33,993 nt of DNA. Source: Ktedonobacter sp. 13_1_20CM_4_53_11. Its GTDB lineage: Bacteria > Chloroflexota > Ktedonobacteria > Ktedonobacterales > Ktedonobacteraceae. Both the position numbers and the translations under genes were made by a program. The DNA is taken from NCBI GenBank assembly GCA_001919995.1, contig MNIY01000181.1, forward strand, positions 1 to 33,993. Direction: 5' to 3'. The notes below the pieces were generated by a model, which made no database searches, was not told the origin of the DNA, and saw only the letters and a program-made list of their open reading frames with translations. Positions 15,065 through 22,083 of this stretch are shown here, in pieces (the stretch's first letter is position 1; the number at the start of each line of letters is the position of its first letter).

Positions 15065-15118
15065 CGTGAGTATCCCGTGAAAGTTGGTGAGGTGGGAAAG
15101 AGGTCCGCCTGCTATGAT
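15065..15118 (+). promoter_or_regulatory. Promoter with CGTGA direct repeats (site E)
   Basis: CGTGA is at 15065 and 15076 and GGTGA at 15086 (offsets 0, 11, 21). The extended -10 TGCTATGAT (hexamer 15113-15118) is at offset 48. It drives the large gene 15135-17492 and probably the ERCC4 gene behind it. Confidence 0.75.
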
Positions 15119-15134
15119 AGCTTGAGAAAGGCAC

Positions 15135-17492
15135 ATGCATCACGATGCGCCGAAAACAAAGAGAGGGGAACCCGTACAAACGCTGGGTCCTGAACATAAA
15201 GGAGCAAGCACCCAAATAACGAACGTAGTTCTTTCTGTTGAGAGGCGGTGTCCTTCTATGCGCATGACTACTGATAAAATGTACTACGGTAACTACCGGT
15301 TCGTAGTCGAGTTCGATTCGGGCTCGGAGACCGGGTCCAACCAGCCCACCGTCTGGGTCGCCGAAAAGGCGGACATTGATGCCGTCCCGCTCAAACAGTT
15401 CGGGGCTGCCCAACTGCTGAGCGCGCTAATCGAGCCGGAGAGGTCGCGCCTGCACGCCGCGCTCTCGGAAGAGCAGCGCGCCTGCCGGCAGCCCTTCGAG
15501 CTGGGGATCGCGAGTATACAGCAGCCTTTTAGAGCAGCGGGGGAGAAGCAGGGGCAGAAGATGCCGGAGAAGGCGAAGCGGAAGGCGCGCAAACTGCGCG
15601 AGCAGATGAAGACTGCCCTGCAGCGGCTCGAGGTGGAGTTCGCTCGTCGAGAGCTGTGGTCGCTGGACAGGCAGTGGTACGACCACAGCATACTGCAGGC
15701 CCAGAGCCGTGCCTATAGCGGAGAGTTCTCCCTGCGCGATTTCTACTTCGAAGAGGCGAACGGCCCACATATCCGCAACTTCTGCCGCAAGTTCGCCCTG
15801 GATGAGGCCTACCGACAGCAGGTGCTGGCGAGAGAAACCCGCTGGGCAAGGCGCAACGCGCTGTTCGTGAGGAACCTGCTGTCGGTGGTCGGGGAAGACG
15901 CGCTGCTCTCGAACGGGCGAGGCGACGACCGCCAGGTGCACGATTTCTTCCGCTGGGTCGACGCGCACGTCGAGGAGATACTGGCCCTCCCGGAGTATCA
16001 ACGCCTCAAGGAGGAGGACTCCGCCTTCGAGCCGAGCGCCGGCGAGCTCGATCCCCTCATTCTGCCAGCGGTCGAGGCGCTCAACCGCATACCGGGGGTG
16101 TCTACGCGGTTTTCGTGCCAGGGCGTTTCGGGGAAGGTGCGATCTCAGGGGCGCGAGCTGCTGGTCGTTTCCCCTCACGACGAGTACGCCTACGTGTCCT
16201 TCTCCGAATTGGGCCAGCCGGCGCGCGATGTGATCGTCGCGCTGCTCCCCTCGTTCCCAGGCATCACCAACGCCCGCATTCCCGGCAACTTCGCGTTGGG
16301 GTCGGTGCTGCGCTCGACGGGCGACAATCTCCGCTTCCGCCAAGAGCTGGTCGAGCTGGCAGAGCGCATGCTAGCGAGCGTGGACTGCTGGAGTACACGC
16401 CCCGGCGAGAGTGGCTCCCATCCACAGGGGAGCGCGACAGTAGCTGTAGGGCCTGAGGACGGCCCGGCGCTCGGCGCCATTCCTCCGTCCAGGCTCGCGT
16501 GGCTCTGCCAGCCAGAGCAGATCGAGCGAACCCTGCACCTGCTCTTCTACCTCAATCACTGGGCCAAGGCGAGGGAGCGATTGCCGTCCGCCGACCGCCA
16601 GGGGCTGTACCGGGTGAAGGCCGCGGTGGTGCGGCAGGCCCTCGCGGTCAGCCCGGTCTCCTATATCGACGGGTCTCCAGGCTTTGCCCGCGGGTTTTTC
16701 CTCAATCTCTTTGCACGCATCATGGGTCGCCAGGCAACGTCACGCGCCGACATCGAAGTGCTCGACGTGGAGGGGACCAAAGCATTTCTCCAGGAGCATC
16801 TCGCGACGCTCATAGCGCAGGCGCGGTCTACCCGCCAGCCAATCCCTGAAAGCGAACTCGCGGCGCTCTGCCTCGAACCGGGAGACCTGCTCGATATTCA
16901 CTGGATCCGGAACCGCCTCTCACCAGGCTGGTCCGAGTTGGACGAGAGCGAGACGGTCCAGCTCGATCCAGAAGGTCTGAGCCTGATCGCGTTTGAGCAT
17001 GTCGGCGCTACCGCGCACTACATCTTCCACCTGCCGTTTCGCGCGGCGGAGAGATTATTGCCGCAGCCGCGCGTGCGTGACTTGAAAAGTCGGCCGGGAA
17101 ACAGCCGGGAGAGCGGTGAATACTTCGGGGGCATCATCACCGAGGAAGAGAGCCTGGAGCACCCGGTTGGGGAAATCCTGCGCGAACTGGGAGTCGACGT
17201 CGCTGCCGTTTGTCCCTACAGACTCACTGATAAACAGGTAGATGTATCCCGGCTGGCGAGGAGATATGCCTACTGGGATGACGAGGAGGATTGGGATGAT
17301 GAAGACTGGGAGGTCCCCTCCCGGCTCGAAAGTCACCGGCGCAAAGGAGAGCGAATCCCAGGCGCATGCCCCCTATGCGGAGGCGCTGTCGAGCCGGACC
17401 CTGCGCCGCGCATCGAGCACTGGCGGCAAAACCACCATTACCAAGACTTAACTGTCAGCCAGGTCGCGTGGCTGTTAGGGAGCGGGAACTAA
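15135..17492 (+). CDS. Large orphan protein with a C-terminal zinc-binding motif
   Basis: The longest frame starts at ATG 15135, barely downstream of the predicted transcription start. ATG 15258, behind GAGAGG, gives 744 residues and is also plausible; the first 41 residues look unstructured. The N-terminal half is helical and basic ('KAKRKARKLREQMKTALQRL'). The middle has 'IPGVSTRFSCQGVSG' followed by a beta-rich stretch ('ELLVVSPHDEYAYVSF'). A very acidic loop ('WDDEEDWDDEDWEV') precedes a C-terminal C-x2-C ... H-x4-H motif ('ACPLCGGAVEPD', 'HWRQNHH'), probably a zinc finger. No family is recognised. The FSCxG motif is shared with the product of 18323-18853. Placement before an ERCC4 nuclease suggests a DNA-related role, by inference only. 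Confidence 0.75.
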   Translation: MHHDAPKTKRGEPVQTLGPEHKGASTQITNVVLSVERRCPSMRMTTDKMYYGNYRFVVEFDSGSETGSNQPTVWVAEKADIDAVPLKQFGAAQLLSALIEPERSRLHAALSEEQRACRQPFELGIASIQQPFRAAGEKQGQKMPEKAKRKARKLREQMKTALQRLEVEFARRELWSLDRQWYDHSILQAQSRAYSGEFSLRDFYFEEANGPHIRNFCRKFALDEAYRQQVLARETRWARRNALFVRNLLSVVGEDALLSNGRGDDRQVHDFFRWVDAHVEEILALPEYQRLKEEDSAFEPSAGELDPLILPAVEALNRIPGVSTRFSCQGVSGKVRSQGRELLVVSPHDEYAYVSFSELGQPARDVIVALLPSFPGITNARIPGNFALGSVLRSTGDNLRFRQELVELAERMLASVDCWSTRPGESGSHPQGSATVAVGPEDGPALGAIPPSRLAWLCQPEQIERTLHLLFYLNHWAKARERLPSADRQGLYRVKAAVVRQALAVSPVSYIDGSPGFARGFFLNLFARIMGRQATSRADIEVLDVEGTKAFLQEHLATLIAQARSTRQPIPESELAALCLEPGDLLDIHWIRNRLSPGWSELDESETVQLDPEGLSLIAFEHVGATAHYIFHLPFRAAERLLPQPRVRDLKSRPGNSRESGEYFGGIITEEESLEHPVGEILRELGVDVAAVCPYRLTDKQVDVSRLARRYAYWDDEEDWDDEDWEVPSRLESHRRKGERIPGACPLCGGAVEPDPAPRIEHWRQNHHYQDLTVSQVAWLLGSGN

Positions 17493-17523
17493 CCGCTTGC
17501 AGTCGAGAAACGAGACACATTTT

Positions 17524-18222
17524 ATGCCGAAACGCCCGCCAGCTCCCATCTATATCCGCATCGATACGCAAGAACAACGTTCTGGTATCCCCGATCTTTT
17601 GGCCGCCATGCCGCTGGTGCATATAGAGGTGGCTCCGCTGCGCGTGGGCGACTACGATGTGGGCGGAAATCCGCGCCGGGTCTTTGAGCGCAAGACGGGG
17701 AGTGACTTTCTCGGCAGCCTGGCGCAGGGACGCTTATTCGCGCAACTCACCGCGCTGCGGAAAAGCCGCTTTGCCCCCGTCTTATTGCTGGAGGGGGACC
17801 CGCTGCGCGTCAGCCACTCCCAGATGCGCCCTGAAAGCATCCGCGGGGCCCTCGCGTACATCACCGCTATCCTGCGCGTGCCGATCCTGCCCAGCAGCGG
17901 ACCGACAGAGTCTGCACACCTGGTCTATGCTGCGGCAAGACAGTGCCAGGTCGGGCACGCGGCTCACGGCCCCGCGGCAGGACGGCGCGGGGCCTCCCTG
18001 TCCGAGCGGCAGATGCAGATCGTGTTGTCCCTGCCAGGCATCGGCCCCGTCACCGCACGCGCTGTCTGTGCGCGCTTTCGCAGCCTGCACGAGCTGCTCA
18101 GCGCTGACGCCGCCCAACTTGCGACGGTCCCCGGTATCTCCCCGGCACGCGCCGCTGCACTGGAACAGCTACTGCACGCCTCGCTGCCACCGTCTGAGGG
18201 TGGCAAGGCGGGAGAAGCATGA
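17524..18222 (+). CDS. ERCC4 (XPF/Mus81-type) nuclease with HhH2 domain
   Basis: ATG 17524 gives 232 residues; an upstream in-frame TTG at 17497 is less likely. The ERCC4 active site is complete: 'IYIRIDTQEQ' (D14), 'LRVGDYDVGG' (D43) and 'VFERKTGSDFLGSL' (E55-R56-K57, D61), the G-D-xn-E-R-K-x3-D signature. Two helix-hairpin-helix motifs close the protein ('LPGIGPVTARAVCARF' and 'VPGISPARAAALEQLL'). The family cuts branched or flapped DNA near duplex-ssDNA junctions, mainly in archaea and eukaryotes; free-standing bacterial forms are scattered. It lacks a helicase domain. It begins 31 bp after the large orphan gene, so one operon is likely. Confidence 0.88.
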   Translation: MPKRPPAPIYIRIDTQEQRSGIPDLLAAMPLVHIEVAPLRVGDYDVGGNPRRVFERKTGSDFLGSLAQGRLFAQLTALRKSRFAPVLLLEGDPLRVSHSQMRPESIRGALAYITAILRVPILPSSGPTESAHLVYAAARQCQVGHAAHGPAAGRRGASLSERQMQIVLSLPGIGPVTARAVCARFRSLHELLSADAAQLATVPGISPARAAALEQLLHASLPPSEGGKAGEA

Positions 18223-18322
18223 GACGCCTCCCATCACCCAGGCTTTCGCCAAATGCGCTACGGCGACGCCGTATTGAGAACCATTGACGACACCGTCTTT
18301 GCAAGGAAAGGAACAAGCAAGC

Positions 18323-18853
18323 ATGGTATTGCACATTGAACTGAACTCATGGGCGCAAGCAGAACAACATTTCAGAGATTTAGATCAAGATCAAGGCCGA
18401 GAACATTATGATCGCGATATGTTCAACTGTGAGCTCGCACTCAATATAATGGGGATAGGTACACTGTTTAGCTGCCGGGGGCACCTGGACGGTTTAGCGG
18501 CTTTCCCTTATATCACGATCATCCCCCAAAGAGCAGCCTCTGGTTTGGTCCCCCGATACGTTAGCATTCTGGAAACTCAGCCCTTATCACAAGGGGCCCT
18601 TGCGGTGAAGAACACTATTGTTCATGCGATGTCGGAATTAGGCCAACGCCTTTTGGGCCTGCTAACAGGCTTTTATGAGGAAAGGCAAACGCCCTTGCCC
18701 TGTCGTCTTGTGATCCAATCAAATGGTTTAGGGAGCTATACCCTACTAAATCAAGGTGCTATTGTCGGTTTGCCCTCAGATCAAGAAACACTAAAGGCTT
18801 ACCAGGATGAATTTATGGCTTTTGCTGAATATCTCAAGAGCATTTGGGGATAG
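18323..18853 (+). CDS. Hypothetical protein with FSCRGH motif
   Basis: ATG 18323 lies behind AAGGAAAGGAAC. The product has 176 residues, is soluble and of mixed alpha/beta character. 'MGIGTLFSCRGHLDGLAAFP' followed by 'YITIIPQ' resembles 'IPGVSTRFSCQGVSG' plus a beta strand in the large orphan protein 15135-17492, so the two may share a small domain. No family is recognised. The local base composition is more AT-rich than its neighbours, a hint of separate origin. It lies 100 bp after the ERCC4 gene and 131 bp before radC. Confidence 0.65.
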   Translation: MVLHIELNSWAQAEQHFRDLDQDQGREHYDRDMFNCELALNIMGIGTLFSCRGHLDGLAAFPYITIIPQRAASGLVPRYVSILETQPLSQGALAVKNTIVHAMSELGQRLLGLLTGFYEERQTPLPCRLVIQSNGLGSYTLLNQGAIVGLPSDQETLKAYQDEFMAFAEYLKSIWG

Positions 18854-18885
18854 GTAGGTGAGTTTGTTCCAGGGGCAGCAGAGCA

Positions 18886-18925
18886 GGTAAAAGTTGCTGC
18901 CTGGTGCCGCATTTCCACTTTTACC
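18886..18925 (+). promoter_or_regulatory. Inverted repeat upstream of intact radC
   Basis: GGTAAAAGT (18886-18894) and ACTTTTACC (18917-18925) are perfect 9-bp arms with centres 31 bp apart, three helical turns. Only the right arm is conserved upstream of radC copy 1 (near 7520), because homology between the two upstream regions begins at about 18904/7510. It may be an operator or chance. Confidence 0.35.
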
Positions 18926-18984
18926 CGGTCTCGTTCAGAATAGATGAGGGAGATCAATGACACCGTAAAGGAGGAAAAGCGCAC

Positions 18985-19719
18985 ATGCTCTCCCGCGAAA
19001 CCCACTCCGACTCCGATAAACACACCCGGCTGGACTACCATGCGACAGTGCGCGAGCTACCCAGCCATGAGCGCCCGCGTGAACGCCTGCAGCACTTCGG
19101 TCCCCAGGCGCTCTCGGCAGCCGAGCTGCTGGCAATTGTCCTGCACACCGGCAGCAGGGGCGGCAGCGTCCTCGATCTCGCCAACAAGCTGCTGGCGAAA
19201 TACGGTGGGCTGCCGGGACTGGTGCGCGCCGACTTCCGTGAGCTCTGCACCGAGCACGGCATGGGCGAGGCCAAGTCGGCCCAGGTCAAGGCGGCCCTCG
19301 AACTCGGACGCCGGCTCGCCTCTGCGCAGGTGGACACCCGATACCGCATCAGCACGCCGGCAGATGCCGCCAACCTGGTGATGCTGGACATGGCCTACCT
19401 GGACAGCGAGCAGATGCGCATCCTGCTGCTGGATAGCAAGAGCCAGCTGGTGGAGAAGGTGAACCTCTACCAGGGCACCGCCAACAGTTCAGTTCTGCGC
19501 GCCGCCGAGATCTTCCGCCCGGCCATCATCCGCAACTGCCCAGGCCTCATCCTCTGCCACAACCACCCCAGTGGTGACCCGACGCCTTCCCCCGAGGACA
19601 TCGAGGCGACGAAACATCTGGTGGCGGCGGGCCGCATCCTCGACATCGAGCTGGTCGACCACATCATCATCGGCCACCAGCGCTTCGTCAGCCTGAAGGA
19701 ACACCTGCGCTGGCAGTAG
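18985..19719 (+). CDS. radC: RadC-family JAB/MPN-domain protein, intact copy
   Basis: ATG 18985 follows AAAGGAGG. The product has 244 residues. The N-terminal HhH-like region ('RPRERLQHFGPQALSAAELL', 'HGMGEAKSAQVKAALELGRR') is followed by a JAB1/MPN metalloprotease-like fold with a complete JAMM motif ('CHNHPSGDPTPSPEDI': H192, H194, D198). The domain is the usual size for RadC. The biochemical role of RadC is not settled; an early link to repair is disputed, and an association with mobile or phage DNA is common. The gene converges on a mutY remnant overlapping its 3' end. It is the intact counterpart of the deleted copy at 7592-8155. Confidence 0.92.
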   Translation: MLSRETHSDSDKHTRLDYHATVRELPSHERPRERLQHFGPQALSAAELLAIVLHTGSRGGSVLDLANKLLAKYGGLPGLVRADFRELCTEHGMGEAKSAQVKAALELGRRLASAQVDTRYRISTPADAANLVMLDMAYLDSEQMRILLLDSKSQLVEKVNLYQGTANSSVLRAAEIFRPAIIRNCPGLILCHNHPSGDPTPSPEDIEATKHLVAAGRILDIELVDHIIIGHQRFVSLKEHLRWQ

Positions 19720-20114
19720 GTTGGAGCTGTGGCGACCTACCATAGCCGCTCCTGGCCCGCAGCGGGCACGCTGAGCACAGCGGGTGCCTAGCACGGCAGA
19801 CGAGCGCCCCAAAATCGAGCGCCGCCCAGTTGCGTTCGAGGCTGTGTTTACCGCTCACCAAGTGGAGGGCGAGCGATTGCAGCGTGCCTTTAGGGCTCGA
19901 TAAACCCCGAGTAGACCCGCGCAACTCCTGCGGCGGTGGTCCTCTGCAGCAGGATTTCCGCGACGACGACCTCGTACGGCGTCCTGCCCGGCTCGCGCCA
20001 GGGGAAGGAGCGACCGTCGCGCGCGAACCAGGAGAGGAGCCGCTTGCGCACCCAGGGCATGAGCTTGCCCACATCTAGCGCAAGCTCACTTGTTGCGCGA
20101 GTTGGCTGTCCCAT
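19688..20114 (-). pseudogene. mutY: mutY-like copy 2, large internal deletion
   Basis: From ATG 20114 the N-terminal part 'PWVRKRLLSWFARDGRSFPW' to 'AAGVARVYSGFIE' matches the intact copy at 9441-10238. The sequence then jumps directly to the region before the FeS cluster ('SLALHLVSGKHSLERNWAAL', 'DFGALVCRARHPLCSACP'), skipping about 100 residues with the HhH motif and catalytic Asp and changing frame. It cannot be active. The 3' end overlaps radC. Confidence 0.85.
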
Positions 20115-20132
20115 CAGCCCACTCCTTCCCGG

Positions 20133-20262
20133 TTAGAGAGCTGTCTCATCGTCGCGCAGGGATCTCCACCCTGCGCGCTGATCTGCTTCTTGCAGAGCAG
20201 TCCCCCGGTCCAGATATTCGGACACCAGGGCGACGATCTGCCGCCTCACCAGCGAGCTTGCG
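20133..20262 (-). pseudogene. Receiver-domain paralogue, C-terminal remnant
   Basis: Read on the minus strand, 'LVRRQIVALVSEYLDRG' matches 'LVRQRIVALVSWYRLG' at the C-terminal end of the receiver at 10254-10658. It continues to a TAA at 20133-20135, 19 bp before the mutY remnant start. The rest of the receiver domain is gone. Its order relative to mutY is as in the intact block. Confidence 0.65.
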
Positions 20263-20542
20263 CGCCGCATCCAGCAGGGACTGACCCTGCGCGAGCGGAG
20301 AGGGCGTTAAACCGCGGTGCAGGCGCATATTCCGTCCCTAGCCGGGCTACACAGGGCGTCGACAGAACAGGTAAACAGCTTTGACGTGGAATGGGCCCTC
20401 CTTGGTGTCCGTGGTCGCTCCCTGCTGGTTAAGCCGGGAGGAGTCCCCGATGGAGAGAGCGCCGAACATGTGTTTCCCGTTGGGGTCTGAAAACAAATGG
20501 GCCTGTTCCAGCTCGAATGCTCACGCGGCTTCAATCAATCGA

Positions 20543-20788
20543 TCAACCAGGCAAAGTATCTTCTGCCAGGTGCTGTTCGGCAAGCTCGAGGACGAGCTGT
20601 GTTGCTCGTGCTTCGCCCAGATGGTTGACGAGTTGCTCGTGATAGAGTCCGATGCGCTCCATCCGGGCTGTAATGAAGGTGTGTGTGGCGCTTCCCGCTG
20701 CCAGGCCGGTCAATCCTCGTTGCGCCGCCTCGTATTCCAGGCTGATCTGCTGCAGCAGCTGCGCGACTTCGCTCTTGTGCTCTTCCAT
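20543..20788 (-). CDS. Small helical hypothetical protein
   Basis: The product has 81 residues, starting at ATG 20788 behind GGAGGAG. It is helical throughout and likely coiled-coil ('SEVAQLLQQISLEYEAAQRG', 'ARMERIGLYHEQLVNHLGEA', 'TQLVLELAEQHLAED'). There is no signal or membrane segment and no recognised family. The CGTGA-repeat promoter (site F) lies 62 bp upstream, placing it in the same putative regulon as the larger operons. The 280 bp on its 3' side (20263-20542) contain nothing I can support. Confidence 0.65.
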   Translation of the reverse strand: MEEHKSEVAQLLQQISLEYEAAQRGLTGLAAGSATHTFITARMERIGLYHEQLVNHLGEARATQLVLELAEQHLAEDTLPG

Positions 20789-20849
20789 CGATCTGCTCCT
20801 CCATGCGGATGCTTTCAGATGTCGAGGAGTCTTTCCCTCGACCGCTGCA

Positions 20850-20903
20850 ATGATAACAGAGCACCCTCACCTCCACTTCGCGGCGCTTCACGACTCCCTT
20901 ACG
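20850..20903 (-). promoter_or_regulatory. Promoter with CGTGA-type repeats (site F)
   Basis: On the minus strand CGTAA is at 20903, CGTGA at offset 11 and CGCGA at offset 21. The -10 TATCAT (20855-20850) is at offset 48. The repeats are less perfect than at site D, but the spacing is identical. It drives the small gene at 20788. Confidence 0.6.
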
Positions 20904-21118
20904 AGGCATGATCGTCTGATCCCGGCAAGCTCTAAGGATCAATTGACTCTTGATGGTCCCCCGGATCGTCTCCCAGCCGATTACCGATTTCCCCCACGGC
21001 TGTGCTGGCTACTTCGATTATCCGTTCTAAAATGAGCCAATCTTTGCTCGCTTCCGTCAAAATGGCATCAAATGAGCAACCGTGAGATAGCTGTATTAGT
21101 ATACAAAACGAGCACCTA
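20904..21118. other. Intergenic stretch without a supported gene
   Basis: It lies between site F and the tandem repeats at 21119. Short frames on both strands have no recognisable content. A CGTGAG occurs once near 21091 but without a second repeat or a well-placed -10. Confidence 0.4.
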
Positions 21119-21172
21119 CTTTTTTCGGAGTTAGCATGGAATCGCTTCCTTTTTTCGGAGTTAGCGTGGAAT
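21119..21172 (+). repeat. Tandem pair of a 24-bp repeat left of the IS110 remnant
   Basis: CTTTTTTCGGAGTTAGCATG at 21119 recurs at 21149 with one change (C-to-G-to-T context: GCATGG versus GCGTGG); the period is 30 bp. Related copies in inverted orientation lie at 21784-21850 on the other side of the IS110 remnant, so the pairs bracket it. Confidence 0.6.
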
Positions 21173-21337
21173 ATTTCGGTGTTTTCTCAGTGAATTCCTC
21201 GGAAAATCTCCTCGGAAAATCTCTCTGGACAAGCAGAGCTGCAGCCGTAAGAGACAGCCGCAAGAACCCTCAGGAGTCCTGATCACGTCAGGCTCCTCAT
21301 CTTTATCTGAAGCTCTTCTGCCTGGTTGTCTCAGAGA

Positions 21338-21741
21338 TTAAGCGACCTCCTTGGGCGCAGGCGTTACCGTGTAGCCGAGTTGTTCGAGACGGTGAATATG
21401 GTGACGTTCGATCCGTCCCCGATCTCGTTGGTCAAAATAATCGGCCCCCAGATCGCTGTAGGGTTTCTTGGTACGCAGGATGTGATAGATAATCACTAAG
21501 ACGGATGTCGGGCCAGGGCCATAATCGCTTTTTTCTTGCCGTGGCGTCGAGCCATACGATGATAAAAGGCAGACAAATCATTGTCTTTGGTGTGGGCAAT
21601 AGCCCAGGCCACTTCAAACAGGATGGCTCGCAGATAGGGGTTGCCTTTGGTGGTTTTGCAACTCAGCCGCTTCCCCCCGCTCTGCTTGTTTCCGCTTTCA
21701 CGTCGCTCTGCGACATAGTGCTTTTGCCGATTTGCGCTCAT
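21338..21741 (-). pseudogene. IS110-family transposase, C-terminal remnant with frameshift
   Basis: 'GNKQSGGKRLSCKTTKGNPY', 'LRAILFEVAWAIAHTKDN' and 'FYHRMARRHGKKKAIMALA' match the C-terminal catalytic half of IS110/IS116 transposases. Near 21505 the frame changes and the end continues as 'VLVIIYHILRTKKPYSDLGA', 'DYFDQRDRGRIERHHIHRLE' to TAA 21340-21338. The DEDD N-terminal domain is absent. It is a dead fragment, 5' truncated near 21700. Confidence 0.85.
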
Positions 21742-21783
21742 TTCATTTCGCAGTTACGCTGGAATTCTCAGTGTGCTGTGCCG

Positions 21784-21850
21784 TCCGCCATAACTTTAGA
21801 AAAAAGCCTTAAAGAGGGTTGAAAACGTCCGCGCTAATTTTAGAATAAGC
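21784..21850 (-). repeat. Pair of diverged repeats right of the IS110 remnant, inverted to 21119-21172
   Basis: CCGCCATAACTTTAGAAAAA (from 21785) and CCGCGCTAATTTTAGAATAA (from 21829) resemble the reverse complement of the left pair (CCATGCTAACTCCGAAAAAA). The spacing is 44 bp here and 30 bp on the left. They could be recombination sites or ends of a larger element. Confidence 0.4.
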
Positions 21851-21869
21851 TGAAGTATAGTCAGCTTAT
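21845..21869. repeat. Perfect 9-bp inverted repeat
   Basis: ATAAGCTGA and TCAGCTTAT flank AGTATAG. It may be a hairpin or operator. It overlaps the last diverged repeat. The rest of 21870-22083 has no gene; it is the 3' flank of the LuxR-type regulator. Confidence 0.45.
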
Positions 21870-22083
21870 ACATACCTATTTTCTCGATGTGCGATCTCTT
21901 ATTATCGTAGCATTATGGCGAATTCTCTCTCCTGCGTAGAAAAAGTATGCAAGCCCGCTCGAAAGCGTCTAAGCCCAACGCGGAATAAGTATGACCTCCC
22001 GGGTTTCACCGCATGTGGAGAGCGTAGAGACGCCGATCACGCAGTAAGGTCCCTCTTGTCTGGCAGAGACGAGCGCTGGCTGT

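Noticed and set aside
15426..16343. Long minus-strand frame (305 codons) opposite the large orphan gene
   Set aside because: GC-rich shadow of 15135-17492: no RBS, no recognisable domain, and the plus-strand frame has promoter, motifs and operon context.
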